DNA of 64,000 nt from Chitinophagaceae bacterium (GTDB lineage Bacteria; Bacteroidota; Bacteroidia; Chitinophagales; Chitinophagaceae), in NCBI GenBank assembly GCA_014379345.1, contig JACMLY010000137.1, positions 1 to 64,000 of the forward strand. Direction: 5' to 3'. The notes under the pieces are model-generated. The model was not told where the DNA came from. It did no database searches and saw only the letters and a program-made list of their open reading frames with translations. The position numbers were made by a program, and so were the translations under genes. This document shows, in pieces, positions 55,184 to 64,000 of the stretch. Each line of letters starts with the position of its first letter. The first letter of the stretch is position 1.

Positions 55184-55747
55184 ATGAAAAAGTCGTTGGT
55201 AATTCTACTCATTGCTATATGCTGCCATGTTCATGCCCAAAACTATTTTTCCGAAAGCTTTGGTACTCTTAAAGCAGGTGTTGGTTATGCAAAAGATTTC
55301 CCCGGATTAAGTGGCTATGCAATTACTGGCGAATACACATATCCCCTTAGTGAAAATCTGGAAGGTGGCTTCGGATTTAAACGGTTAAATATGAGTGGTT
55401 ATCCACGTACTTCTACAGTCAATGAATACACGAGAGCTACTACTATCGATTTTAATATTTATTTTTTACCAATCGTGAATGAAACAAATATATTCAGGAT
55501 AGGAGCGGGTTATTCTTTTTCGTTTTTCAGAACAAGACGATCCTATCCGCTGGCGCAGACACAGGGTGAACAAAAAATGATTTCCTGGCCGGTCCAGGAT
55601 GCATCGGGCAGGTTATCAGGATTAATTGTAACAGGAGAGTATGAATACCTGCTTTCTTCCAATTTATCGCTGGGGATCAAAGCTTCTTTGTGCAAGGCGT
55701 ATGATAGGGTCTTTTATATCGGGCCATATGTAGGTATCCGGTTATAG
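55184..55747 (+). CDS. Small outer-membrane beta-barrel protein
   Basis: The 187-residue protein has a signal peptide ([15 protein letters not shown]) and about eight amphipathic strands ('[29 protein letters not shown]', '[22 protein letters not shown]', '[26 protein letters not shown]'). It ends in alternating hydrophobic residues as outer-membrane barrels do. Its role is unknown. Its last 6 bp overlap the end of pyrD on the other strand. Confidence 0.78.
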   Translation: MKKSLVILLIAICCHVHAQNYFSESFGTLKAGVGYAKDFPGLSGYAITGEYTYPLSENLEGGFGFKRLNMSGYPRTSTVNEYTRATTIDFNIYFLPIVNETNIFRIGAGYSFSFFRTRRSYPLAQTQGEQKMISWPVQDASGRLSGLIVTGEYEYLLSSNLSLGIKASLCKAYDRVFYIGPYVGIRL

Positions 55748-56785
55748 TCCCTTGCAAATATTTTTTACTATTCCCGGACCTTCATAAATGAAGCCGGTCC
55801 ATACCTGGATCAGCGATGCTCCCGCTCCTAGTTTTTCTTTTGCATCGCTGGCAGTGAAGATTCCCCCTGAAGCAATGATCGGAATTAGTCCTTTTGTTTT
55901 TTGGTAGATGTATTGAATAATTTCCGTGGATCGGACTTTTAATGGGATCCCGCTTAGTCCGCCCGCGCCAATTGCTTCGAGTTTTGGTTCTTGTGTTTGC
56001 AGCCCTTCACGGCTGATGGTGGTATTGGTGGCCACTAAACCATCCAGCTTGATCTCCAACGCAAGATCGATCACGTCATCTACTTGTTTCCAGTTGAGAT
56101 CGGGGGCTATTTTTAGTAACAATGGTTTTTGTGTCGGTTGCTGTAGGTTGATCGCCTGTAGATGGGACAGGATTTTTCTCAGCGCATCTTTTTCCTGCAA
56201 TTCCCTTAATCCTGGTGTATTTGGAGAACTGACATTCACAACAAAATAGTCTACGCCATCAAACAATTCACGGAAGCAAATCTCATAATCCTTCCAGGCA
56301 TCTTCATTGGGGGTAGATTTATTTTTTCCGATATTGCCGCCAATGATCAAATCATGATTTGCCCTTTTTCGCAGGTTATCTTTTTGTTTCCATTCCTTTA
56401 ATCTTTTAGCCACTGCATGCACGCCATCGTTGTTAAAACCCATACGGTTGATGATGGCTTTATCTTTCGGCAATCGGAATAAGCGTGGTTTCTCATTTCC
56501 ATTTTGTGGCTTTGGCGTAACAGTACCTACCTCAATAAACCCAAAACCCAGGGCTTCCAATTCATCAAGATAACAGGCATTTTTATCGAAGCCTGCCGCA
56601 AGACCGACGGGATTTGTAAAGGGCAAACCAAAAATCTCCCTGCGTAATGCAGGATAATGACTGAAATGCTTTAAAAAATCTTTTTTTAAACCTATTTTGG
56701 TGATCAACCTAAAACAATTCATAGCAAAATAATGAACGCCTTCTGCTGGAAACAAAAAAAGAAATCGGCGGAGAAGTGGATACAT
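55742..56785 (-). CDS. pyrD: Dihydroorotate dehydrogenase (quinone), class 2
   Basis: From the ATG at 56785 the protein has 347 residues and starts like other class 2 enzymes ('[20 protein letters not shown]'). It carries '[42 protein letters not shown]', '[15 protein letters not shown]' with the catalytic Ser region, '[18 protein letters not shown]' and '[29 protein letters not shown]'. It oxidises dihydroorotate to orotate at the membrane in pyrimidine synthesis. A start 54 bp further upstream is open but adds an odd N-terminus. Confidence 0.93.
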   Translation of the reverse strand: MYPLLRRFLFLFPAEGVHYFAMNCFRLITKIGLKKDFLKHFSHYPALRREIFGLPFTNPVGLAAGFDKNACYLDELEALGFGFIEVGTVTPKPQNGNEKPRLFRLPKDKAIINRMGFNNDGVHAVAKRLKEWKQKDNLRKRANHDLIIGGNIGKNKSTPNEDAWKDYEICFRELFDGVDYFVVNVSSPNTPGLRELQEKDALRKILSHLQAINLQQPTQKPLLLKIAPDLNWKQVDDVIDLALEIKLDGLVATNTTISREGLQTQEPKLEAIGAGGLSGIPLKVRSTEIIQYIYQKTKGLIPIIASGGIFTASDAKEKLGAGASLIQVWTGFIYEGPGIVKNICKGL

Positions 56786-57000
56786 AATTGGTATTGCGAA
56801 GATAAGGCCTGGAGAGTAGGCTTTAATAACGCGATGCACTTTATGATTTTTTAAATCCTGAAAACGCCTAAATTTGGGTAAGAAAGTTGTTTATGCAACT
56901 TTCTTAAACTATAAATAATAAATGATTTGTTCTTCGTGAACCTCTGCTGACGCGGCGATAAGGATTACAAAGAACCTGTAGATCAAAGTACAGTTCTTTG

Positions 57001-57042
57001 TGTCTTAGTGCCTTGGTGGCAACCCTTTTTGCCACGAAGGCA
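57001..57042. repeat. Palindromic repeat, TGTCTTAGYGCC family, copy 2
   Basis: TGTCTTAGTGCCTTGGTGGCAA (57001-57022) matches 37845-37866 at 20 of 22 bases. Within it, TGCCTTGGTGGCAA (57009-57022) pairs with TTGCCACGAAGGCA (57029-57042) with one mismatch. It lies in the divergent gap between pyrD and the thiolase gene. Such palindromic repeats are widespread in bacteria. Confidence 0.6.
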
Positions 57043-57097
57043 TCAAGGCACGAAGTATATGGCGGGATTCACGATTTTTTAATATAAAATAGAACTT

Positions 57098-58276
57098 ATG
57101 CAGGAAGCATACATAGTAGCCGGTTATAGAACGGCGGTTGGAAAGGCAAAACGTGGCGGACTTCGCTTTTACCGGCCGGATGATCTTGCCATTGATGTTA
57201 TCAAAGGATTGCTGGCATCCATTCCGCAGCTGGAGGCCAGGCAGGTAGATGATGTGATTGTTGGAAATGCAGTACCAGAAGCGGAGCAGGGCTTGCAGGT
57301 GGGAAGAATTATTGCCGCCCGGGCATTGGGGCACAGTGTGCCTGGCATGACGGTAAACCGTTATTGTGCCTCGGGCCTTGAAACAATTGCTATTGCTACT
57401 GCCAAGATCAGGATGGGACAGGCTGAATGTATTGTTGCCGGGGGAACGGAAAGCATGAGTATGGTTCCCACGGCAGGCTGGAAAACAGTTCCGGCATATT
57501 CTATTGCAAGCGAGGAGCCTGATTACTATCTCAGTATGGGTTTGACTGCAGAAGCGGTGGCAAAAGATTACGGAGTAAGCCGTGAAGAACAGGACCAGTT
57601 TTCGTACAATTCACATCAAAAAGCCATCAAAGCCATAGAGAACGGTTATTTCAAAACCGGCATTCTCCCGATCAATGTGGCGGAGGTATATCTTGATGAA
57701 AAAGGGAAAAAGAAAACCCGCATTTATGAAGTGAATACCGATGAAGGGCCCCGCCGGGATACCAATCCCGAGGCCTTGGCCAAACTCAAGCCCGCATTTG
57801 CGGCCAACGGAACAGTCACCGCGGGCAATTCTTCCCAAACTTCTGATGGGGCGGCCTTTGTTGTAGTGATGGGTGAGCGCATGATGAAAGAATTAGGAAT
57901 TAAACCAATTGCCCGATTGGTAGCCTGCAGCTCTGCAGGCGTGCACCCAAGAGTAATGGGAATTGGTCCGGTTGAAGCAGTGCCAAAAGTTTTAAAACAG
58001 GCAGGGATGAACCTGGGGCAGATCGATCTGGTTGAATTGAATGAAGCATTCGCTTCCCAGGCTATCGCGGTGATCCGGAACCTTGCATTGAACCCGGATA
58101 TTGTAAACATCAACGGTGGAGCGATCGCTTTGGGTCATCCGCTTGGATGTACCGGTTGTAAACTAACCATTCAGATTACCCAGGATATGAAAAGACTGAA
58201 TAAAAAATACGGTATCGTTACAGCCTGTGTTGGTGGAGGGCAGGGGATTGCCGGCATCATTGAGAATATCAATTAA
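57098..58276 (+). CDS. Acetyl-CoA acyltransferase (thiolase)
   Basis: The 392-residue protein has the thiolase triad: nucleophile Cys90 in VNRYCASGLETI, His in NGGAIALGHPLGCTG and the second Cys in TACVGGGQGIAGI. Other family stretches are 'VIVGNAVPEAEQGLQVGR' and 'GTVTAGNSSQTSDGAAF'. It splits 3-ketoacyl-CoA in beta-oxidation (FadA type) or works in reverse. The usual partner, the fadB-type multifunctional enzyme, is not adjacent here. A 197-bp gap to the next gene shows nothing notable. Confidence 0.9.
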   Translation: MQEAYIVAGYRTAVGKAKRGGLRFYRPDDLAIDVIKGLLASIPQLEARQVDDVIVGNAVPEAEQGLQVGRIIAARALGHSVPGMTVNRYCASGLETIAIATAKIRMGQAECIVAGGTESMSMVPTAGWKTVPAYSIASEEPDYYLSMGLTAEAVAKDYGVSREEQDQFSYNSHQKAIKAIENGYFKTGILPINVAEVYLDEKGKKKTRIYEVNTDEGPRRDTNPEALAKLKPAFAANGTVTAGNSSQTSDGAAFVVVMGERMMKELGIKPIARLVACSSAGVHPRVMGIGPVEAVPKVLKQAGMNLGQIDLVELNEAFASQAIAVIRNLALNPDIVNINGGAIALGHPLGCTGCKLTIQITQDMKRLNKKYGIVTACVGGGQGIAGIIENIN

Positions 58277-58473
58277 TTCAGGTTGCTCTTCAAATTTTAA
58301 AAAAATTGGATTTTCCGGTCCGGATTGTTAGCAATCATATCCTTTGTGTTTTAAGAAAGGCAATTTTTGAAAGGCCGATTCTTTCTCCTCAAAAAAAAGA
58401 GTATACATTTTTTAATCCTGGTTAAACCTATTAACTTTAAAATGGTCTTCTATTCTTAACTAATGCTGCTTTA

Positions 58474-60153
58474 ATGGACAGAAGGGATTTTCTTACGGCA
58501 AGTAAGCGATCAAATAATGTCGACGAGAATTCTTTTCCGGGAGTTCGTGAAATTTATTCTGGTTTAAGTCCATATGCAGGTCTATGGACCACCCAGCAGG
58601 TCGTTCATTTGCTTAAACGAACAATGTTTGGTGCAACAAAATCAGATGTTGATTATTTTAGGGGAAGGTCTATGAATGAATCAGTGAACGAATTACTCAC
58701 TGTTCCTGCGTTGCCTCCCGCGCCCCCTCTTAAAAATTATGACAACACCAATGTACCCGCGAATGATCCTGAGTACACAGTAGCTGCGGGGGCAACCTGG
58801 GTCGACACCAACACGAACGACGGGACCGCAAACTCCCGAAGGGTCAATTCGTTGAAAAGCTGGTGGGTGGGTGTAATGATCAACCAGCAAAGAAATATCC
58901 TTGAAAAAATGGTTTTATTCTGGCACAATCATTTTTCAACCGAAACAGTAGATATTGGTCGTGCCATATGGTGTTACCAGAATAATTTGATTCTACGCCA
59001 ATACGCATTGGGAAATTTCAAACAATTCGTGAGAGCGATTACGCTCGATACCGGAATGCTGCGTTACCTCAATGGTTATCTGAACACGAATACCGCCCCT
59101 GATGAAAATTACAGCCGCGAATTGCAGGAATTATTTACAATCGGTAAGGAAAATAATCCGACCTACACCGAGGATGATGTAAAGCAGGCAGCACGTGTAT
59201 TGACCGGCTGGCGTATCGATAACAATACTAATAAACCGTTCTTCCAGGCTAACCGTCATGATACGGCTAACAAAACATTCTCTTCTTTTTATAGTAACAC
59301 GATCGTTGCCGGTAAGGCAGGTGATACTGCAGGAGATCTTGAACTTGATGCGATGCTGAATATGATCTTCAATAAAAATGTAGAAGTATCTGCGTTTATT
59401 GTTCGAAAATTGTATCGTTGGTTTTGTTATTATTCAATTGATCCGGTGACGGAAGCAAACGTCATTCAGCCATTGGCTGCAATTTTACGTAACAGCAATT
59501 GGGAAATCAAACCCGTTCTTTCAGCACTTCTTAAAAGCGAACATTTTTTCGATTTGCTTAACCATGGATGTGTGATTAAAAGTCCACTGGACATGACCGT
59601 TAGCGTTTGCCGCGAATTCAATATTGTTTTTCCTCCGGCGTCAGATATTGTGAACTCTTATTTCATGTGGGAACATGTACGGAACCAGGCTTCCCTGATG
59701 CAGCAGAATGTAGGCGATCCTCCCAGTGTTTCCGGATGGGCAGCTTACTACCAGGTTCCGCAGTTTTATGAAATATGGATCAACTCAGATACGCTGCCTA
59801 AAAGAAACAGGTACACCGATCAGTTGGTTACTACCGGTTATTCAAGAAATGGCAAACGCATACAGATAGACCCTGTGGCCTTTGCAAAAAAATTTTCGAA
59901 TCCCGCCGATCCAAATGTATTAGTCAGTGATATTGTTGACATTTTGTATAGGGTTCCGCTTTCTGATGCCTCAAAACAAACAATAAAAAAACAGATCCTT
60001 TTGAGCAATCAGGACCAGGATTATTATTGGAGTAATGCATGGAATGCCCATATTGCCAGCCCGGCCGACACAGCCCTCTATCAAATCGTATTTACCCGGT
60101 TACAAACACTGTTGAAATATTTAATGAACCTAGCTGAATACCAGCTATCCTGA
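58474..60153 (+). CDS. DUF1800-family protein
   Basis: The 559-residue protein has the DUF1800 pattern: 'TTQQVVHLLKRTMFGATKSDVDYF', 'WWVGVMINQQRNILEKMVLFWHNHFSTE', 'NYSRELQELFTIGKE', 'YTEDDVKQAARVLTGWRID' and 'VSGWAAYYQVPQFYEIW'. Its biochemical role is unknown; it is regularly found just before a DUF1501 gene. It has no plain Sec signal, though RRDFL at residues 3-7 may be part of a short twin-arginine motif. It is 16 bp from the next gene. Confidence 0.88.
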   Translation: MDRRDFLTASKRSNNVDENSFPGVREIYSGLSPYAGLWTTQQVVHLLKRTMFGATKSDVDYFRGRSMNESVNELLTVPALPPAPPLKNYDNTNVPANDPEYTVAAGATWVDTNTNDGTANSRRVNSLKSWWVGVMINQQRNILEKMVLFWHNHFSTETVDIGRAIWCYQNNLILRQYALGNFKQFVRAITLDTGMLRYLNGYLNTNTAPDENYSRELQELFTIGKENNPTYTEDDVKQAARVLTGWRIDNNTNKPFFQANRHDTANKTFSSFYSNTIVAGKAGDTAGDLELDAMLNMIFNKNVEVSAFIVRKLYRWFCYYSIDPVTEANVIQPLAAILRNSNWEIKPVLSALLKSEHFFDLLNHGCVIKSPLDMTVSVCREFNIVFPPASDIVNSYFMWEHVRNQASLMQQNVGDPPSVSGWAAYYQVPQFYEIWINSDTLPKRNRYTDQLVTTGYSRNGKRIQIDPVAFAKKFSNPADPNVLVSDIVDILYRVPLSDASKQTIKKQILLSNQDQDYYWSNAWNAHIASPADTALYQIVFTRLQTLLKYLMNLAEYQLS

Positions 60154-60169
60154 ATTCAAACAGGCCATT

Positions 60170-61759
60170 ATGAAGCGTAGAGATTTTTTTAAACAGACAT
60201 TACCTGCTACGGTTACATTCCCGGCATTGATCAACGGATTTTCCGTGAAGGCTCATACGGCTCAATCGGCACTGGTTCAGGCTTTACTCGGTGGTACGAC
60301 CGACACAGATAAAGTATTGGTGATTATACAGCTAAATGGAGGCAACGATGGATTGAACATGGTTATTCCGATAGAATTCTATTCAAATTATTATAATGCC
60401 AGGCAGAATATAGCTATCCCTCAAAATAAAATTCTTTCGTTAAGCGGGCAGCTGGCTACCGGTTTGCACCCAAGCATGAAGGGAATGCAGACCCTGTACA
60501 ATGAGGGCAAGCTAAATATTGTTCAGGCGGTAGGATATCCAACTCCAAGCTTCTCACATTTTAGGGCAACCGATATTTGGATGAGTGCATCCGATTTTGG
60601 TGATGTTTTAACAAGCGGATGGACGGGGAGATATCTGAATGTAGAGTATCCCAATTTTCCCAACGGTTACCCGAATACGCAAATGCCGCATCCGCTTGCG
60701 ATACAGATCGGTTCGATCACATCATTGACGCTGCAGGGGCCTGCAGTTAATATGGGAATGAGCATCAGCGACCCAAATAGCTTTTATAATTTTATTTCAG
60801 GCGTTGATGATCCCGTGCCCGCAACACCCTGGGGGAAGGAATTAAAATACATACGGTCGGTGACCCAGCAGACCCAGCAATATGCAGCGGTTATTAAAAA
60901 TGCAGCATCGGCCGTGCCCGCACAAGCTGTTTACCCCGCCAACAATGACCTGGCTGCACAATTAAAAATTATTGCCCGCCTTGTGAAGGGTGGTTTAAAG
61001 ACCCGCATTTATATGGCAAGTACTGGCGGTTTCGACACCCATTCCAGCCAGGTCAATACCTTGGATACCACCACGGGTACTCATGCAAATCTGATGCTCC
61101 GGATATCAGATGCCATAAAAGCTTTTATGGACGATCTGAAAGGATTGGGCGTAGAAGACAGGGTAATTGGTCTGACTTTTTCCGAATTTGGCCGCAGAAT
61201 CAAATCCAATTCGAGTTCGGGCACTGATCACGGCGCGGCAGCTCCTTTGTTTGTATTTGGAGCTCATGTGAAATCGGATATTACAGGCAAAAATCCGGCC
61301 CTTCCGGTCAATGCAACGGTGAATGATAATATTCCCTATCAATATGATTTCAGAAGCATCTATGCCTCTTTGTTAAAACAATGGTTCTGCGTCAATGATA
61401 CAGACCTTCAAACCGTGATGCTGAAGAATTTCCAGGAGGTGCCTCTATGTGTTAATACCGCCTGCCATCAGGATGCTCCTGATGAGATATTGAGACGCGC
61501 CGGTGATGAATTGATCATTAATCACCCTAACCCTTTTGTACAAACCACTTCCATAACCTTCCGCACCAAGGGTGGTCATACGTTGATACAGGTTATAGAT
61601 CAACTCGGCAGAGTGATCAGGGTATTAGGCGATAGAGATTATGTTCCCGGCACTTATACACTGCCTTTCGACGGTTTCGGATTGCCTGCAGGTGTTTATT
61701 ACGCCCGACTGCAGAATGGCAGTTTGCAGCAGGTACGCTCTATGCTAAAATCCCGATAA
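60170..61759 (+). CDS. DUF1501-family protein with Tat-like leader and T9SS sorting domain
   Basis: The 529-residue protein begins KRRDFFKQTLPATVTFPALING, a twin-arginine-like leader. The DUF1501 body follows: 'VLVIIQLNGGNDGLNMVIP', 'YPTPSFSHFRATDIWMSA', 'IYMASTGGFDTHSSQ', 'VIGLTFSEFGRRIKSNSSSGTDHGAAAPLFVFG', resembling a sulfatase/alkaline-phosphatase fold. The last 80 residues are a T9SS type A tail (HPNPF..., GLPAGVYYARLQNG). It may cross the inner membrane folded through Tat and then the outer membrane through T9SS. It forms an operon with the DUF1800 gene. Confidence 0.9.
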   Translation: MKRRDFFKQTLPATVTFPALINGFSVKAHTAQSALVQALLGGTTDTDKVLVIIQLNGGNDGLNMVIPIEFYSNYYNARQNIAIPQNKILSLSGQLATGLHPSMKGMQTLYNEGKLNIVQAVGYPTPSFSHFRATDIWMSASDFGDVLTSGWTGRYLNVEYPNFPNGYPNTQMPHPLAIQIGSITSLTLQGPAVNMGMSISDPNSFYNFISGVDDPVPATPWGKELKYIRSVTQQTQQYAAVIKNAASAVPAQAVYPANNDLAAQLKIIARLVKGGLKTRIYMASTGGFDTHSSQVNTLDTTTGTHANLMLRISDAIKAFMDDLKGLGVEDRVIGLTFSEFGRRIKSNSSSGTDHGAAAPLFVFGAHVKSDITGKNPALPVNATVNDNIPYQYDFRSIYASLLKQWFCVNDTDLQTVMLKNFQEVPLCVNTACHQDAPDEILRRAGDELIINHPNPFVQTTSITFRTKGGHTLIQVIDQLGRVIRVLGDRDYVPGTYTLPFDGFGLPAGVYYARLQNGSLQQVRSMLKSR

Positions 61760-61830
61760 AAATCGCTGCGATAAAATATTGCAACAAAACTGCGAAATAA
61801 AATTATTAATTTGCAACTTCGTAGCATATT

Positions 61831-62163
61831 TTGAAATCATTCCAGATCATAAAAGGCATTATCAGTGGATTTCTGTTATGTGTTTTTGCTATCGGCATTA
61901 CACCTAAGCAGGTATTGCATGATGTGCTTACTCATCACCAGCATGTACAAGGCAAGGAAAAAGGTACATCGTGGGTCAGCAAAGACCGGTTTAACTGCGA
62001 TGATGAAAATCTTGTGGCACAATCTCCATTTGTGGAGCAGCACAACGAACTGCAAATAGTTCTGCCTTCGAATTTTAGTATTGGTATAAATCTCTTTTTT
62101 ACTTCTTATAAGTTCCTGCATCAATTCTTTTTTGAGTTAAGAGGCCCGCCCTCCTTCGCATAG
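61831..62163 (+). CDS. Small secreted protein upstream of a TonB receptor
   Basis: This 110-residue frame starts at a TTG (61831); the first residues form a signal peptide (IIKGIISGFLLCVFAIG). The mature part has several His (HDVLTHHQHVQG), then 'FNCDDENLVAQSPF', and ends FFELRGPPSFA. Small proteins with a His-rich start and a C-terminal R-x-P-P motif commonly precede TonB receptors or metal-efflux genes in this phylum, which suggests metal binding or sensing. The exact role is unknown. It lies 114 bp before the receptor gene. Confidence 0.65.
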   Translation: MKSFQIIKGIISGFLLCVFAIGITPKQVLHDVLTHHQHVQGKEKGTSWVSKDRFNCDDENLVAQSPFVEQHNELQIVLPSNFSIGINLFFTSYKFLHQFFFELRGPPSFA

Positions 62164-62277
62164 TTTGTTGGTTTACGAAAACAAACGGTGTTTTCCATTT
62201 TCTATTTCTATATGTTTTCGGATAACCAGCTTATTTGATAAAAGACTATTGCGAATGAGTATAATTCAAAATATTGT

Positions 62278-64000
62278 ATGCAAAAGATTTGTCTCCATAT
62301 TATTTTTTTACTGGGTTTTGTTTACGGCATAAAAGCGCAGCAATCCTCCCCGGTTGCGGATTCGTCACAAAAAAGGATAAGAACTGGTTTTTCAGGCAGA
62401 GTTATCCAGGCCGCATCAGACATGCCCCTGCAGGGGGCCTCAATTTATATAAGCGATATAAAAGCGGGAGTGGCTACTAATAGTGATGGCCGTTTCACAA
62501 TGAAAAATATACCTCCCGGCCGTCACCTGGTCGAGATTTCATTTGTTGGATATTCCACCGTCTCTGAATATGTGGACATGCGGGGCGATATTCAAAGAGA
62601 GTTTGCATTGTATCCCGAAGTGGCCGAGCGTAATGCGGTAGTAATTACGGGAGTTAGTTCTGCCACCCAGGCTAAACGTATTCCTACACCCATTACAATA
62701 ATCAGGAGACAGGATCTGCTCAAAAACGTGTCGGTAAATATTGTGGATGCCATCAGTAAAAGCCCGGGTATTGCACAATTATCTACCGGTCCGGCCATCT
62801 CCAAGCCGGTGATCAGAGGCTTAGGATACAACCGCGTGGTTATTCTGAACGACGGTGTGAGACAGGAGGGGCAGCAGTGGGGCGACGAACACGGAATTGA
62901 AATTGATGAATACAGCGTTAGCAAAATTGAAATCCTCAAAGGTCCGGCTTCCCTTAGTTATGGAAGTGATGCCATGGCTGGAGTGATCAATATCATTACA
63001 AATGTTCCAGTTCCCGATGGAACCGTGCGTGGTAATATCATATCAAATTATCAGACAAATAACCGCCTGCGCGGCATCGGGGGAAATATTGCCGGCAATC
63101 AGAATGGCTTTAACTGGAATGCTTACGGATCATTGAAAGCAGCAGCTGATTATGAAAACAGATATGACGGAAGGGTTTATAATTCAAAATTCAATGAGAA
63201 GAATTTTGGTGGCTATGTTGGATACAATGGAAACTGGGGTTATACTCATATCCTCTTCAGTCGTTTTCATCAAAGTGTTGGAATTGTAGAAGGCGATCGT
63301 AACGATAATGGACAATTTGTTAAGCCCCTCCCTGGTGGCCTGGAAGGGTTGCCTTCGAAAGCTGACTTTAACAGCACGATTCCTCAGATACCCAGGCAGG
63401 ATATCAAACACTTTAAAATTGCCGGGGATAATAGTTTTAACATCGGCAATGCTCGACTCACCTTTAATGCCGCATATCAACGCAACCAACGCATCGAGTT
63501 TGGTAACGCAGATGATCCGTCGGAGAAGGAGTTGTATTTCGATCTAAAAACGATCACCCTTTCCGGCATTTATCATTTAGCGGAAAAAAATTCTTGGCGA
63601 ACCTCTATTGGGTTGAATGGATTGTCGCAAAACAACAAGAATAAAGGAGAGGAAGTTTTGATCCCTCAGTATTCATTATTCGATATCGGTGCTTTCATGT
63701 ACCTGCAAAAAACATGGGGAAACCTTTCCATGAGTGGAGGCGTACGGTATGATCACCGGAGTTTGAGTTCTAAATCTTTTTTTGAAGGCAGCGATCTGAA
63801 GTTTGTGGCATTCAATAAAAATTTCTCCAATGTTTCCGGCAGTATCGGGTTTACCATCCAACCCTCAAGCATGGTAACGATTAAACTAAATGCAGCAAGG
63901 GGGTTTCGGGCGCCTAATATCCCCGAGTTAGCTTCTAACGGGGCACACGAGGGCTCTAACAGGTATGAGTATGGGGATAAAAATCTTAAATCCGAAACCA
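62278..64000 (+). CDS. TonB-dependent outer-membrane receptor (partial, runs off the right edge)
   Basis: The ATG at 62278 opens a frame with no stop up to the window end (574 codons visible). It has a signal peptide (IIFLLGFVYGIKAQ), a carboxypeptidase-regulatory-like domain ('SGRVIQAASDMPLQGASIYISDIKAG', 'FVGYSTVSEY'), a plug ('IPTPITIIRRQDLLKNVSVNIVDAISKSPGI', 'KPVIRGLGYNRVVILNDGVRQEGQQWGDEHGIEIDEYSVSKIEILKGPASLSYGSDAMAGVINIIT') and the first barrel strands. It is of the siderophore/metal/vitamin class and not SusC-like. With the His-rich small protein upstream, a metal complex is a plausible substrate. Confidence 0.9.
   Translation, partial: MQKICLHIIFLLGFVYGIKAQQSSPVADSSQKRIRTGFSGRVIQAASDMPLQGASIYISDIKAGVATNSDGRFTMKNIPPGRHLVEISFVGYSTVSEYVDMRGDIQREFALYPEVAERNAVVITGVSSATQAKRIPTPITIIRRQDLLKNVSVNIVDAISKSPGIAQLSTGPAISKPVIRGLGYNRVVILNDGVRQEGQQWGDEHGIEIDEYSVSKIEILKGPASLSYGSDAMAGVINIITNVPVPDGTVRGNIISNYQTNNRLRGIGGNIAGNQNGFNWNAYGSLKAAADYENRYDGRVYNSKFNEKNFGGYVGYNGNWGYTHILFSRFHQSVGIVEGDRNDNGQFVKPLPGGLEGLPSKADFNSTIPQIPRQDIKHFKIAGDNSFNIGNARLTFNAAYQRNQRIEFGNADDPSEKELYFDLKTITLSGIYHLAEKNSWRTSIGLNGLSQNNKNKGEEVLIPQYSLFDIGAFMYLQKTWGNLSMSGGVRYDHRSLSSKSFFEGSDLKFVAFNKNFSNVSGSIGFTIQPSSMVTIKLNAARGFRAPNIPELASNGAHEGSNRYEYGDKNLKSET

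Overview
The window looks like chromosomal DNA of a member of the Bacteroidota, most likely the Chitinophagaceae or a close relative. Evidence seen in the sequence: a SusC/SusD pair, C-terminal domains of the type 9 secretion (T9SS) type, several -7 boxes of the Bacteroidota form TAnnTTTG, a subtype-iii type VI secretion locus (T6SSiii), and the order pheT / coiled-coil protein / zapA / rny. The species cannot be named from the sequence alone.

Region 1 (about 1-23.6 kb) is the accessory part and the most interesting. It holds a T6SSiii locus in two divergent arms around a 224-bp control region (15969-16192) that carries a perfect 12-bp inverted repeat. The minus arm reads tube protein TssD, VgrG, DUF4123 adaptor, PAAR tip, an alpha/beta-hydrolase-like protein whose nucleophile serine is replaced, a metzincin-like protease, ClpV, TssB, a second TssD with a tail, and TssC. 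The plus arm reads TssG, TssN, TssK, TssO, TssP, TssE and TssF. TssJ, TssL and TssM are absent, as expected for subtype iii. I saw no clear TssQ lipoprotein. Converging on tssC are two plus-strand genes that look like envelope parts borrowed from conjugation machinery. One is a TraN/DUF4138-like protein split by a long charged coiled coil. The other is a lytic transglycosylase with a C-terminal domain resembling conjugative-transposon TraM. They may supply the periplasmic and wall-crossing part of this T6SS, one of them perhaps standing in for TssR.

Region 2 (23.6-30.3 kb) carries a small two-TM protein, a sugar-acid catabolism cluster (aldolase, GntP-type permease, glucarate-dehydratase-like enolase), a tRNA-Lys, a 5'-nucleotidase-family lipoprotein and a small secreted protein. 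Region 3 (30.4-58.3 kb) is mainly housekeeping: tRNA-Leu, relA/spoT, a SusCD pair, purA, pabB, a second lytic transglycosylase, gatA, tatA, rplS, rny, zapA, pheT, dnaB, rsmE, terC, pyrD and a thiolase. Region 4 (58.4-64 kb) has a DUF1800/DUF1501 pair, the second member with a twin-arginine-like leader and a T9SS tail, then a small secreted protein and a TonB-dependent receptor that runs off the window.

Non-coding structure is rich. Three gene gaps (21.4, 30.4 and 53.1 kb) hold AT-rich elements bounded by inverted GTTTAAR heptad arrays. Two of them contain an internal tandem duplication. Two other palindromic families occur twice each: one with a TTTTTTTTACCACAGAGG core at 4.1 and 25.4 kb, the other with TGTCTTAGYGCCTT at 37.8 and 57.0 kb. 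All homology calls come from reading the sequence, without database searches.
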